NCBI GenBank assembly: GCA_016711125.1
Contig: JADJTQ010000007.1
Span: 248,001 to 312,000, forward strand
Direction of reading: 5' to 3'
Source: Saprospiraceae bacterium
GTDB lineage: Bacteria > Bacteroidota > Bacteroidia > Chitinophagales > Saprospiraceae
Length of the DNA stretch: 64,000 bases
A program made the translations under genes and the position numbers. Of this stretch, positions 21,146-31,688 are shown piece by piece (positions within the stretch are counted from its first letter, which is position 1; each line of letters opens with the position of its first letter). The notes under the pieces were generated by a model. The model saw only the letters and a program-made list of their open reading frames with translations. It was not told where the DNA came from and did not search any database.

Positions 21146-21175
21146 CTGTGGTTGTTCGTTTAGCAGAATAAAAAA

Positions 21176-22797
21176 TTAATGAAGTAGCACTTTTTCAGTG
21201 ACAATACCTTTTTCAAACCGGATCTCAACCAAGTAGGTACCCGAGGTTAAGTGGTTATGCTCAATTTGTACTTTAGAGGCGTTAACTGCTGGACGATTCA
21301 AAACCGTCTTTCCGGTCACATCCAAGATCCGTACTGATTTCATTTCAAAATCCGGATTACTTTGTAGGGTCAGTAAACCATACGAAGGGTTCGGTGACAC
21401 ACTCAATGAGACGACGCTTCGATCCAGTAAAGTAACTGCAGTCGTAGCAGGCCTTAGATTTAACACTTCAAATGCGCGGGGTGCAAAATAACCCATAATG
21501 GTATCGATATAGGTGCGACCTTTTTCAGAGGACATTTTCATATCACTTAGGGACGCAACAAAATGAAAAGTAGTACCTTCTGGGAGACCAAGAGCAACTG
21601 CTCCGGGGAATGGTATGGTATCCCATTTTTCTTTGCTCCACCAATTCCAGGGTGAACCGTCTGCTCGACCAATGACATTCAGAGGAATATTAAATGGATA
21701 CAATCCATTCTCATACTCGTCGCCGGTTGTAGCAGAGGCTGCTTCGGCCGCTTCACTGAAGGGATCTCCATTCACATCTTTGAAGGCATCATTCAGACCC
21801 AAAGTGTTGGCTTTGGCGACGGTAAGATAGCTACCCTGTACCTCGACAATCGCATCACCGGTGGTGGGTACAACCAGAATAGCACTTTTATATGGAGCAA
21901 ATTGGTCATTGACCACGTGATAGGAAATTACAGCCGGGCTATTCTCATCCAACCAGGAAATATCTCCGAGGGCACCGCCCATATTCACAGTGAGTTGAAA
22001 GTCTGAACTATAGCCAGGGTGGTTTGGTAACGCTAGGGTATCGCCGGCTGGAATCGGACCTCCTGGAGAGAGACCAACGATCGTGGCTCCATTAATATCC
22101 CCATTAATTTGTTCAATGATCATTGGTTCAAGTTCAGGATCGGCATCCAGGTTGGTCAGGAATTTACCTACCGGCATTTCGGTAATCGGTATTTTATTAT
22201 AAGTGTCCAAAGTAGAGGCGGCCAGTGATATATATCCGCCCGTGCCTTGACCCCACATTACAATTTTACTGGTATCAATCCGGTAGTTGTTGCCAGACTC
22301 CGCAAAGTCACGTTTGAAAAAACGTACGCATGTCCGGGCATCTTGTACCCCTCGATAGGCAGCATTGATAAGCCCTAAAGCTCTTTCGGGTTGGGTTTGT
22401 GCTGGGGGTTCCATCCCAGGCGATAGTCAGCCGATACTGCAACATAACCCATCCTGGCCAATCGCATGCAGACCTCTACAACAGCAGAATCCGTTTTTTC
22501 ACCGGTTACGCCTCCGTTGGTTTTGATCGGTAAAAAGTTGCCAGTGTGCAGTACAATGGCCAATGGTCTGGCGGCAGCCGTATCACCCATGGGCTGATAA
22601 ACGTCCATAACCAGCGGCTGTTTGAAGGTGGTGCCGATTATGGGAACTGCCAGGACCGAAAAATTGGCCCCATAAGGTACATTCGATGTTACTTCGACAT
22701 CCGTATATACCTCATTAAGATATCTGCCATCCTGAGCAAACAATGACATGCTGCTCAATAGACAGATGAAAGCGAGTAGTCTGTAACCTAATTTCAT
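21176..22797 (-). CDS. Secreted alpha/beta-hydrolase-like protein with T9SS type A sorting domain
   Basis: A signal peptide (MKLGYRLLAFICLLSSMSLFAQ) precedes an alpha/beta-hydrolase region (LVMDVYQP, RPLAIVLHTGNF, YVAVSADYRLGW, AYRGVQDARTCVRFF) and a ~75-residue T9SS type A sorting domain (VSPNPSYGLLTLQS, then LTSGTYLVEIRFEKG to the C terminus). At the nucleophile elbow, where esterases have GxSxG, the sequence is WGQGTGGYIS, so Ser is replaced by Gly. It may be non-catalytic or use another residue. Frames join at the G5 run 22404-22408 with one base added (WNPPAQTQPERALGLINAA). It starts 21 nt after the TonB receptor stop and ends at a strong terminator. Confidence 0.82.
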
Positions 22798-22818
22798 ATT
22801 TCAAGTAGTTTATATTTT

Positions 22819-25628
22819 TTAATTAATTGCTTTTTTATAATCATATACCAATGATATATAGGCCAACCTCCCGATGCGTGGCCCACCATAAGTCTGAAAA
22901 CTCTTGTTATTCAATATATTGGACGCGCCAACTTTAATAGTTGTATTTAGTTTTTTCATTGAATAATTGACCTGTACATCCATTAGACTATAAGAGGGTA
23001 TGCCTCCGGTAAATTGAGGCGATCCTTCAAAAATAAAATTATCAATCCATTTGTAATTAATACTAAAGCCAATTGGATTCGGCAAAATACCACCGAGATC
23101 CCTTCCGGCAATACCAATATTAAATTTGTGTTCCGGAGTATTAAATGCCGGAATAATCGGATCTTCTGAAAACTCTTTATTCAAATTGTTCCACGAATAG
23201 TTTCCATTCAGGCTAAAGCGGGTGGCAAAATAATAATTGAGCCCCAGAGAAAATCCCTGAGTTGTGACCCGATTATTCGAATTGGCGGCATAGCGGAAGA
23301 CCTGTATTCGTCGAGGAAATCCATTTGTTGGGTCAAGCGTTACATCGGCCCCTATATTGAAACCCAGGAAATCATCATAAATGGAGTAATAATACCCCAG
23401 GTCGACATATACACTATTAAATAGAGTACTCCTGTACCCCACCTCAAAGGTTTTTACTTTTTCAGGCCGAACCGGATCAATATCAAAAGTTTGCAGTACT
23501 CCCGGAGCAGGATTAGCCAGGTAATCCAGGAGTGATTCAGTAGTCGTCAGACCCTGCACTCCATTTAGATTTCCAGACAAAATCGCTCTACCGACATTTA
23601 AAAATAAATACTGGTCGGTCAGCGTCGGATTTCGAATAGCGGAGGAAAACGACATTCTCAGATAGTTGTTGGCTCTTGGCTTAAACACAATCGAAGCGGC
23701 AGGTGAAAACAAATAATCAAAGTTTTCGTTTTTGTCCATTCTAATGGTCCCGGAAAGGCGCCATCGGTTATCATCCAGACCTTTTTCGATACCCGTATAT
23801 ACACCAAACTCATTGTTGGTAATCTTAATACCAGAGGTATCATAAAAGACCGTACCCTCAGAGTAGGGTCGATACATCCTTGTATTGGCACCTACTACTA
23901 TTTTATCGGTAAATTTTGGAGTAAAAGTATATTCTCCATGTGCATGGTAGAGGGCCGACCGGTCAAAAAACAGGGTCCCTCCCTCAGTCCGCTTTTTACT
24001 GATAATCTCGTTAAATTTGGCATCAAAACGGTCCGTACCAGGTGCAAAATAAGCCTCATTCTGACCAGCGGTATTGGCAACTGCTTCAGCCTCCGTATGC
24101 CAAGTATTTAATTCAGATTGATGTGATTGAAGCCATTGATTAGCGGCATTGCGATCAAAATTAAATTGCAAAGTGCCATCTGGCCCCACCGTGACTTGTA
24201 GCTGAGGATAACCCATTTCATTGATCCTGGGGCAATATTTGCTCTCCAATATCGCTCATAGTCCTGCGACCATGGGCGTATGAGTTTGGCACTATCAAGG
24301 AGGGATAAGGCAGTGAAATAGGGATCGTAGGAGTCGCCGGCATCTTCATGAGTAGCATATGCTCTCAAAAAGTATTTATCTTTTTTTCGCAGCTCCACTT
24401 TATGCTGATAAAACTGAATGTTTTTCAGACTAAATCGATTATCCCCTTGATATACTGTAGTGCCATTGGCATAGTTGGACCCCACGATGATCTCCGGTGA
24501 ATTTTCTTTCTGGCTCGGGTTTAGGCGAAAATGTAGAGCCACATTAGCTTTGAGGTTTCTCGTGTCGTAGTCCACCAGGTCTTCTTCTTTATATCCAGTG
24601 CGGTACCAGTTGCCCAATCCAGGGTATGACCAGGGGTCGAAGGTAGAATAGTCTGTGGCTGGAGTATATTCATCACCATATATATTGACCGCATCGTATC
24701 GACCTGGATTGGAAGCTGACACCCGGCTGCCGTCTATCGGATCGTAATTATCGGCAACCCAATCATCTGCTCTAAGATAGGAGAGGTTGAATTTATAGGC
24801 CATCCAATCGCGTCCCGCCTTATTGGTGATCGCATCACCCCATCGCATAGCCGTTTCAATTAAATTTCTTTCACCAGCCTTGGCCGATACGGCAAGGCCC
24901 CGTTGCAAAAAGGGGTTTTTTGTCTCCATACTGATGACCCCATTAAAGGCATTTGGCCCGTAAAACGCTGAACTGGCACCAACGATCAGATCGACTTTAA
25001 TGACATCCAGTTCTGAGGATCCAAGGAAGTTACCCAGTGAAAAATTCAGTCCGGGAGATTGATTGTCAACTCCGTCAATGATTTGCAATGATCTAACCGG
25101 ACTTGTGCTGTTGAACCCCCGGGTATTCACGACTTTAAATCCGAGACTCGCAGCAGTAAGGTCCACGCCCTTTAAAGATCCTAAACCATCATAAAAGTTG
25201 TCTGATGGGGTCTCCTTGATCGCCAGAATGTCCATAGACTCTACCGTAAGGGGAGCTGCTTTTTGTTTGTCCGAGATGCGCTGTGCCCTGACTTCGGTCA
25301 CCGCAAGGGTGATCCCGGTGCCCGCAGATAGTGTGATGTTTAAGTCATCATTAGGCTGGTCTATGGTGAATTGTTTGTCGTCATAGCCAACATAAGAAAC
25401 AATAATGCCGACCGGGAATGAATCAATTTTTAATTCATAAGAACCATCAAAATCTGTCACGGTTCCTTTTGAACTGCCCTGGATCACAATACTGGCACCG
25501 ATTAAGGGGTCATTATTGGATTCATCCGTAATTGTTCCTCTAATGCGATCTTGTGAAAATACTCCTTGAAATAAGAAAACGCCCAGGCATAGCATGCCAA
25601 CGTCTCTTATCATAATCTTTTTCCTCAT
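22819..25628 (-). CDS. TonB-dependent outer-membrane receptor
   Basis: About 935 residues: signal peptide, an N-terminal carboxypeptidase-regulatory-like domain (GTITDESNNDPLIGASI, TVTDFDGSYELKI), a plug domain (VNTRGFNSTSPVRSLQIIDG, SSAFYGPNAFNGVISM) and a long beta-barrel ending with aromatic residues near ISLVYDYKKAIN. It takes up a substrate across the outer membrane using TonB energy. No SusD partner lies next to it; a T9SS hydrolase-like gene follows 21 nt downstream. The break at the G4 run 24229-24232 needs one base added (RANIAPRINEMGYPQLQ). Confidence 0.9.
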
Positions 25629-25836
25629 AGACGGCAGTTCACACGATTCTCATCGTATTTTAACAGGGAGTCAGTTTCTCGAACGTAAGGAAAGATACTG
25701 AATTCCCCATAATTCGAGGGCGAAAATAAACATTTGCAGAATTTATCATGCATTTAGTCTTCTTCCGGCATTTCACCAATCGGCAATAGAAGGGCCCATA
25801 AATAAACTAACTTTACATGATACTCATCTGATCTAC

Positions 25837-26719
25837 ATGATTACTGGTTCCTCAGAAAGTTCAATACAGATTGCAGTTGTTTTACTTTCTTGGAATGACC
25901 AATCCGGAACCCAAGAGGCCGTTGCCGCTCTGTTACCCTTATTGGATCAAAATACGCAGTTGTGGGTGGTAGACAATGGATCAGATCCTCCATTTAGACC
26001 AAAGGACGGCACTTTCTCCTATCTGCATGTCGTCCGGAGTGACAAAAATCTGGGTTTTGCAGGTGGTAATAACTTAGGCATCGTCGAAGCACTCAAACAT
26101 AATCCTTCATACCTATTACTATTGAACACAGATGCCTGCCTGACAGAATCCATTTTCAGCGCATTGCGATCCTATGTCCACACCCATCCCCAGGTGGCCA
26201 TCATAGGTCCGGTGTTGCAAGAGGGGGATATGTGCTATTATGGCGGGAGGGATCCTGCCTTATATCTCAATACACGGTTGACCTCCAAACAAGAAGTTGA
26301 CTACATACCTGGAAACAGTTTTCCTCGTCAGATCGGATGTTTTCACTAGAGCCGGCTTACTAGATGAAAACTTCTTTTTTAGTGGTGAGATTGCCGATTT
26401 TTGTAAACGTGCACAGGGGGCTGGCTTTAGTATGCGTATTCAGGATGATCTGGTGGTAGATCATCAGATTGAACAGCAGTCAGCCGACCGAAGGGATACG
26501 CTGTATTTGTATTATAATTTAAGAAATCGTTTTCTCTATATATCCAAACATTACCCAGCTCGCAACTGGTCACTATATCTTCTTTGGATGTTCAGAGACA
26601 TCCGAATGATGGTTGGTGCGCTATTAGAGGGTAAATTTTCGAAGGCACGAGGTATTTTTTGGGCTCTTTTCGACGGTTTGTTTGGTAACTTTGGTGACCG
26701 AAATGCACGATTTGAGTGA
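25837..26719 (+). CDS. Family 2 glycosyltransferase (rhamnosyltransferase-like), cluster gene 1
   Basis: N-terminal GT-A motifs: VVLLSWNDQ, WVVDNGSDPP, KNLGFAGGNNLG and LLLNTDA. The second half holds FLVRSDVFTRAGLLDENFFF and a C-terminal amphipathic part. An extra A in the run 26313-26315 splits it; corrected it reads VDYIPGTVFLVRSD, about 293 residues. The next glycosyltransferase starts inside its last codons (17-nt overlap), which shows translational coupling. Probably adds a sugar to an O-antigen or exopolysaccharide precursor at the cytoplasmic face. Confidence 0.85.
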
Positions 26720-27707
26720 TCAGAATCAAGGACTGGCCAGAGTGACCATTGTTATCCCTAATTGGAATGGCATCAAATGGCTTCCTGATTGCCTGGCAAG
26801 TATTGCTAATCAGACATTCAAAGACTACCACATTATTATTGTCGACAACCACTCTTCCGATGGATCAGTTGCTTGGGTCAGTCAAAATTTTCCTAACACT
26901 TCAATCATCCAACTGGATCGAAATCAAGGCTTTGCCGCCGCTGTTAATGCCGGAATAAAAGCAACTCACAGCCAATATATTTCATTGTTAAACTCTGATA
27001 CTCAGGTACAATCCCGATGGCTCGAACACCGGTCAGTACATTAGATCGGGCACCTGATACCGTTGGTGCGGTTGCTCCTTTGATGTTGTCTCTGCAAAAC
27101 AAGAGATTGATTGACGATGCCGGAAATCAATTGTCCTGGCACGGAGAGGCGTCAAAAATGGGACATGGGTCAGCAAGTAATACGTTTTCGTATCAGGAAG
27201 AGGTATTTTCACCATCGGCCGGGGCTTCTCTTTATCGGAAACATTTTTTTGAAAATTGCGGGCTGTTTGACGAGCATTTTTTCGCTTATCTTGGAAGATA
27301 TTGATCTCGGTCTCCGGGGCAGGATACTTGGCTACCAGTATTTATTTCAACCTTTAGCCGAAGTCTTACATCAAAGCCATGGTTCTGAGATGGACTATAA
27401 CCTTTATATTGAATTGATAACTCAAAATCGCCTATTAATTTTTCTAAAAAATATTCCGTTTAAGCTGCTTGTTAAACATTTTCCTAAAATACTTTATGGC
27501 CAGATCTACTATCTGCTTGCATTTGGTCATCTTGGCGCGTCATTAAAGGGCTATTTGGGATTCCTTGCTAAGTTTTCCTCGGGAATATCCAAACGTAGAG
27601 AAATCCTTGCTAAAAGAGTTTTGGATGATTTAGCTCTGGATCAGATGCTTCATATGGATAGGCCTGGAGAAGGCATTTATTTTCACCTTAAAAAGCTTTG
27701 GAATTGA
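26703..27707 (+). CDS. Family 2 glycosyltransferase, cluster gene 2
   Basis: Starts at ATG 26703 (MHDLSDQNQGLARVTIVIPN) and has IIVDNHSSDGS, RNQGFAAAVNAGI, LLNSDTQV, a GASLYRKHFFENCGLFDE acceptor-site motif and the EDIDLGLRGRILGY catalytic motif. Two errors break it: a missing A at 27025-27026 (WLETPVSTLDRAPD) and an extra T at 27291-27292 (FFAYLEDIDLGL). About 334 residues when corrected. It overlaps the preceding glycosyltransferase by 17 nt. Confidence 0.84.
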
Positions 27708-27737
27708 TTTAATTGATTCTAAACCAGACGTAATTAC

Positions 27738-28762
27738 TTGAGCATTTTATATTTACATACTGCCCCAAAACCTAAAATAGAAGGCACCGATGCCATCTAC
27801 AACGAAACTGCTTTATTAAGAAGGAAATTTGAAGGTACGGAACTGAGTTTATTCCCATTATATTCACCATCAAGTATCTTGCCCAGGTTTTTATATGGTT
27901 GGCATCATTTATCGAAATTAACCCACTTGCAAAAAGTAGTTTCAATTAACCATGTTTTCTCTCCCGGATTATACCATTTACCGATATTTAGATTACTGAG
28001 CCGACCTATGGTATATAGCGTAACTGCTTCTGTACAGAATAGTGACATCGAAGGAATCTTCAAAAATTAAAAAGCATCTCTAACATCATTCTTTCTAATG
28101 ACCACGACTACCAGGTGCTGCAATCAGCAGGTTTTAGTAACATGATCCTAATTAGACCTGCTATGGATACAAGTTATTTTAGAAAACAACATTTGCCTTT
28201 GAATGAAGAACTTGTCTTAATGATGGCCTCCGCACCATGGGAACTTGATCAATTCAAAACCAAGGGAATCGATTTATTATTGCAAGCAGTTAAAAAGCTC
28301 CCTTTTCTTAAATTAGTTCTACTCTGGCGAGGCACCTATGAAAACGAATTGCAGAAACGGATTAAAGTGATGAACGTAGGCGGACAAATTGACATTATAA
28401 ATAGAAAAGTAGATGTAAATGCAATTCTCGCCAAGGTACACGGCACTATTTTGCTCGCCGAAAACCCAAACCTTGTTAAGGCGTATCCTCATTCTTTGAT
28501 AGAATCACTTGCAGCAGGCAAACCAGTGATCACCTCATCAGTGATTGCCATGTCTGATTATATTTCTAAAAATAGATGTGGCTTTGTAATTGATGATTTT
28601 TCTCTTGAAGCATTGATTACAAAGATTGAGCAGTTTCGGTCAAAATATGTATCCTGTTCCGAAGCTGCAAATAGGGTAGGGGCAGATGATTTTACCATTC
28701 AACGAATGTTTGACGAGATGGGTGCCGTATATGAAAAGGTCATTAATAATATTCATAGATGA
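27738..28762 (+). CDS. Family 4-like glycosyltransferase, cluster gene 3
   Basis: A GT-B type enzyme of about 340 residues. The C-terminal half has the nucleotide-sugar binding pattern: GIDLLLQAVKKL, LVLLWRGTYENEL, then KAYPHSLIESLAAGKPVITS, which contains the E-x7-E-like segment of family 4. The start is TTG 27738, as no in-frame ATG or GTG lies downstream of the upstream stop. A missing A in the A5 run 28062-28066 splits it (IFKKLKSISNIILSNDHDYQ). Its stop overlaps the next gene's ATG (ATGA). Confidence 0.78.
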
Positions 28763-29805
28763 AAGTCCCGGTCATAATCATAAATTGGAACGGTTACCAG
28801 GACACATTGGAATGCCTTAATTCTGTGTTAAAGACTGAAGACGTTGACTTTATAATTTATTTAATTGATAATGGATCTGAAAATGACGAAGGCAACCGCC
28901 TGACCACTGAGTTTGAGCTTGAGCATCGAATCATTGTTTGGCAGTTTTCCGAAAATCTGGGTTTTGCCAAAGCAAATAATGTGGTGCTTAAAGAACTGAT
29001 TCAATCAAACCATAACTATGTGGCTCTGCTAAACAATGATACCATTGTAGATCCGCAATGGTTGGTTCAAATGCTCCAAACTGCGGACGAAATGAATGCT
29101 CAAATGATCTCAGCCAAATTGCTTAATTATTTCAACCAGAATCAGATTGACAACCTGGGCCATCAAATGCTGAATACGGGAGAGATTATCCCGATAGCGC
29201 ACCAGGAAGATTCTTCACAATATGATCAGCCAATAATTAATTTTGGTAGCTGTGCAGGGGCCACTTTATATTCAGCTAATATGCTGAAGACAATTGGTAT
29301 TTTTGATCCTTTTTTCTCAACCGGATATGAGGATGCGGAATTAGGTGCGAGGGCCATTCTGGCTGGCTACAGAAGTGCGTTATCTCCAGCTGCTATCGTC
29401 TACCATAAAATGGGCCGATCGGTCAAGAAAGTATTTAGTCAGGAGTACGCCCTGATGATACAATCAGCAATTTGGTATACCTATTTTAAACTGATGCCGC
29501 TGGGGGTGATTATTGCGTCACTGCCTTTTATTTTATTAAAACAGTTAATGCTTTCTTTGATCAATATCGTATTTGGAAGGTGGTATTATCTTAGTATACA
29601 GTGGAAGGCTATACATGTGACTTTTACAAAACATCGAAAACTTATTTTATCGGGTAGAAAGAACTTCTTCAATTCCGTCGATACTATTTCAAGTCTTCAA
29701 ATATTAAGTAAACAACGATTTTTTCTTCTCTTCGATATTAAGAGGTTTTACCGCATTTTTATTCGAAGAAAAAAATCAGCACTGGATCAATATGGAGGGG
29801 AGTAG
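28759..29805 (+). CDS. Family 2 glycosyltransferase (rhamnosyltransferase-like), cluster gene 4
   Basis: Intact 348-residue enzyme. Motifs in order: PVIIINWNGYQDTLECL, LIDNGSENDEG, ENLGFAKANN, LLNNDTIVDPQW (DxD-like), GSCAGATLYSANMLKTIG, GYEDAELGARA (catalytic ED) and a C-terminal membrane-associated stretch (LMPLGVIIASLPFILLKQLM). It is the last gene of a four-gene glycosyltransferase run, coupled by ATGA to the preceding gene. A degenerate repeat tract follows instead of a recognisable terminator. Confidence 0.9.
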   Translation: MKVPVIIINWNGYQDTLECLNSVLKTEDVDFIIYLIDNGSENDEGNRLTTEFELEHRIIVWQFSENLGFAKANNVVLKELIQSNHNYVALLNNDTIVDPQWLVQMLQTADEMNAQMISAKLLNYFNQNQIDNLGHQMLNTGEIIPIAHQEDSSQYDQPIINFGSCAGATLYSANMLKTIGIFDPFFSTGYEDAELGARAILAGYRSALSPAAIVYHKMGRSVKKVFSQEYALMIQSAIWYTYFKLMPLGVIIASLPFILLKQLMLSLINIVFGRWYYLSIQWKAIHVTFTKHRKLILSGRKNFFNSVDTISSLQILSKQRFFLLFDIKRFYRIFIRRKKSALDQYGGE

Positions 29806-29967
29806 GATTTTTAGTTCTCAGTTCTCAGGTCTTCAGCTCTCAGTCTTCCGAATTCAGTCTTCCGTCTTCAGGGCCTTGGGACATCAGAATTCCGGGCTTG
29901 CCAATCTCTCCTCTTCGTTTCGAGCTTGGGAATCCCTCTGCCTTTGACTTCCGACTTCGGTCTTATA
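29806..29967. repeat. Degenerate short-motif repeat tract
   Basis: The 160-nt gap is mostly composed of variants of a 7-9 nt word: TTCTCAG, GTCTTCAG, CAGTCTTCCG, CCGTCTTCAG and later GACTTCCGACTTCGG. Similar low-complexity word repeats fill gaps in many Bacteroidota genomes. No ORF or terminator is visible. Confidence 0.6.
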
Positions 29968-31323
29968 CTACATATCGCAACCGATCGATACCAGAAAAGT
30001 GGCACCTGGCAAAACATCGAAAGGCTGATTTAGACCTACACTTTCGGCCGCTTTAAAATCGACTATGCCCGAGCTAACCGCACCGGTGGATGAAAGGGTT
30101 CCATTACTCACGTAATTGCCTGGCGCAATCGGATTCCCGTTTACGTTGATAGTTTCGCCGGTAATTCTGTAAATGGTGCCTGACTTTCGCACCGCATATA
30201 ATGTTCCATCCTCGCCTTCGCCAAAAGCTGCAATGTTATTTATACCCGAGAATATCCTCTTATTGACACTCCACCCTCCTCCATTCGGTGCAATTGTATA
30301 GATAGTATCCCGAAGATATTCAGCGGCAAAATACAAACCCTGGATACAGGTATTTGGCCCTCGATTTACGAAACCACCGGTCAACGAATTTCCACCCGGA
30401 TCAGAATGTATCACCTCCAAAATGGGAAAGGTATAGGTTCCGATAGCACCGCACCCAGTGGTGTTAGCGGTAATATTTCCTTCATAGCAACGCCAACCGT
30501 AATTCTCTCCACCCGCACTAGCAGCTGGCTGAAAATCAACCTCTTCTCTTGCATTTTGACCGACATCTCCAATCCAAAGATCTCCAGTCTGACGATCAAA
30601 AGAAAATTGCCAGGGATTACGTAGACCGATCGCCCAAATTTCATCCAATGTCGATGCATCATTTACAAATGGATTATTCGCCGGGATAGTATATGGATTT
30701 CCCAAAGTACTCTGATTTACGTCGATGCGTAGCATTTTACCCAGGAGTAGTTGTTTGTTCTGTGCCCGGTTTCCGGGATCGCCACCGCTACCTCCGTCAC
30801 CCAAGGCAATGTATAAATAGCCGTCATTGGGCCCAAATCGAATGGATCCACCTTTATGATTTTCATATCCCATTATATCTGGCTGATCTACTAAAAGAAT
30901 CTTCAATTCGGAGGTGGCATCGGCCAGATTCGGGTTTGAAACCTGACGGCTAAATCTGGATATTTGGGTGTCGCCATTGTTGTCACTATAATGAACAAAA
31001 AAATAGCCATTATTCTCGTAATCAGGATGAAAGGCAAGTCCCAGTAGACCCCGTTCTCCACCACCTGAAATTACGATGGGATCAATGTCGAGGAATGGCG
31101 TGGCCAATGTAATTCCATTTTCTATAATTATTATTCGACCGGCTTGCTCAACTATAAATAGCCGCTCGCTGCCATCTCCCGCATTGGCTAATCCAATCGA
31201 ATTGGTAAATCCTGTCTTAAATACATCCAACTGATAGGCGGGGTGCGTCACCTGTGAAAAAACAGGATTAAACAATAGACTTAAAAACAAACTGAAAATT
31301 ACATAACGGGTTTCATCCTTCAT
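29968..31323 (-). CDS. Secreted PQQ-type glucose/sorbosone dehydrogenase family protein
   Basis: A 451-residue beta-propeller protein with a signal peptide (YVIFSLFLSLLFNPVFSQ). Family segments are clear: GLANAGDGSERLFIVEQAG, GERGLLGLAFHPDYENNG, FSRQVSNPN, LYIALGDGGSGGDPGNRAQ and IWAIGLRNPWQFSFDRQTG. The family oxidises sugars with PQQ bound in the propeller, but many members are uncharacterised. The last ~50 residues form a separate beta module (GTLSSTGAVSSGIVDFKA, then GLNQPFDVLPGATFLVSI), also seen in the CBM-like protein two genes upstream. It is the last gene of the DUF1800 operon; its ATG directly abuts the preceding stop. Confidence 0.87.
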   Translation of the reverse strand: MKDETRYVIFSLFLSLLFNPVFSQVTHPAYQLDVFKTGFTNSIGLANAGDGSERLFIVEQAGRIIIIENGITLATPFLDIDPIVISGGGERGLLGLAFHPDYENNGYFFVHYSDNNGDTQISRFSRQVSNPNLADATSELKILLVDQPDIMGYENHKGGSIRFGPNDGYLYIALGDGGSGGDPGNRAQNKQLLLGKMLRIDVNQSTLGNPYTIPANNPFVNDASTLDEIWAIGLRNPWQFSFDRQTGDLWIGDVGQNAREEVDFQPAASAGGENYGWRCYEGNITANTTGCGAIGTYTFPILEVIHSDPGGNSLTGGFVNRGPNTCIQGLYFAAEYLRDTIYTIAPNGGGWSVNKRIFSGINNIAAFGEGEDGTLYAVRKSGTIYRITGETINVNGNPIAPGNYVSNGTLSSTGAVSSGIVDFKAAESVGLNQPFDVLPGATFLVSIGCDM

Positions 31324-31674
31324 TTACTTGATTTTTTTTCCTGAATCGTCAATATTTAATCGTTTTACAAATCGAGTGCCCTTATTTGATTCAACAATAA
31401 TTTGGTATTCACCCCTGCGCCAAAAAGTGGAATTGAAATTAAACGGAACAGACTGTTTGGAGAGGATGGCTTTATTCAAAACAGGTGAGGTGATAAGCTC
31501 TCCTCTTGGGTCAATAATTTTTATCGTAATGGTATCATCCACAATACTGGTAAATCGGTATTTGAACCCGCTTGTATTACCATTTTGTTGAGTGATAGCT
31601 CCAATTTCTTCGATTTGTGCCTGCGCTATGTTAAATACGCTAAAAAGCGTTAATAAGATAATAGTTGCTTTCAT
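31324..31674 (-). CDS. Small secreted protein resembling a stand-alone sorting-type beta domain
   Basis: 116 residues: a signal peptide (MKATIILLTLFSVFNIAQAQ) and one beta domain whose end (FWRRGEYQIIVESNKGTRFV, then KRLNIDDSGK) resembles the C-terminal strands of T9SS type A sorting domains (G-x-Y-x-V-x-V...K-x-x-V). No other domain is present, so it looks like a sorting-type domain on its own. It sits 14 nt after the CBM-like gene and abuts the sugar dehydrogenase start, so it belongs to the operon. Function unknown. Confidence 0.72.
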   Translation of the reverse strand: MKATIILLTLFSVFNIAQAQIEEIGAITQQNGNTSGFKYRFTSIVDDTITIKIIDPRGELITSPVLNKAILSKQSVPFNFNSTFWRRGEYQIIVESNKGTRFVKRLNIDDSGKKIK

Positions 31675-31688
31675 AATTTACAGATTTT

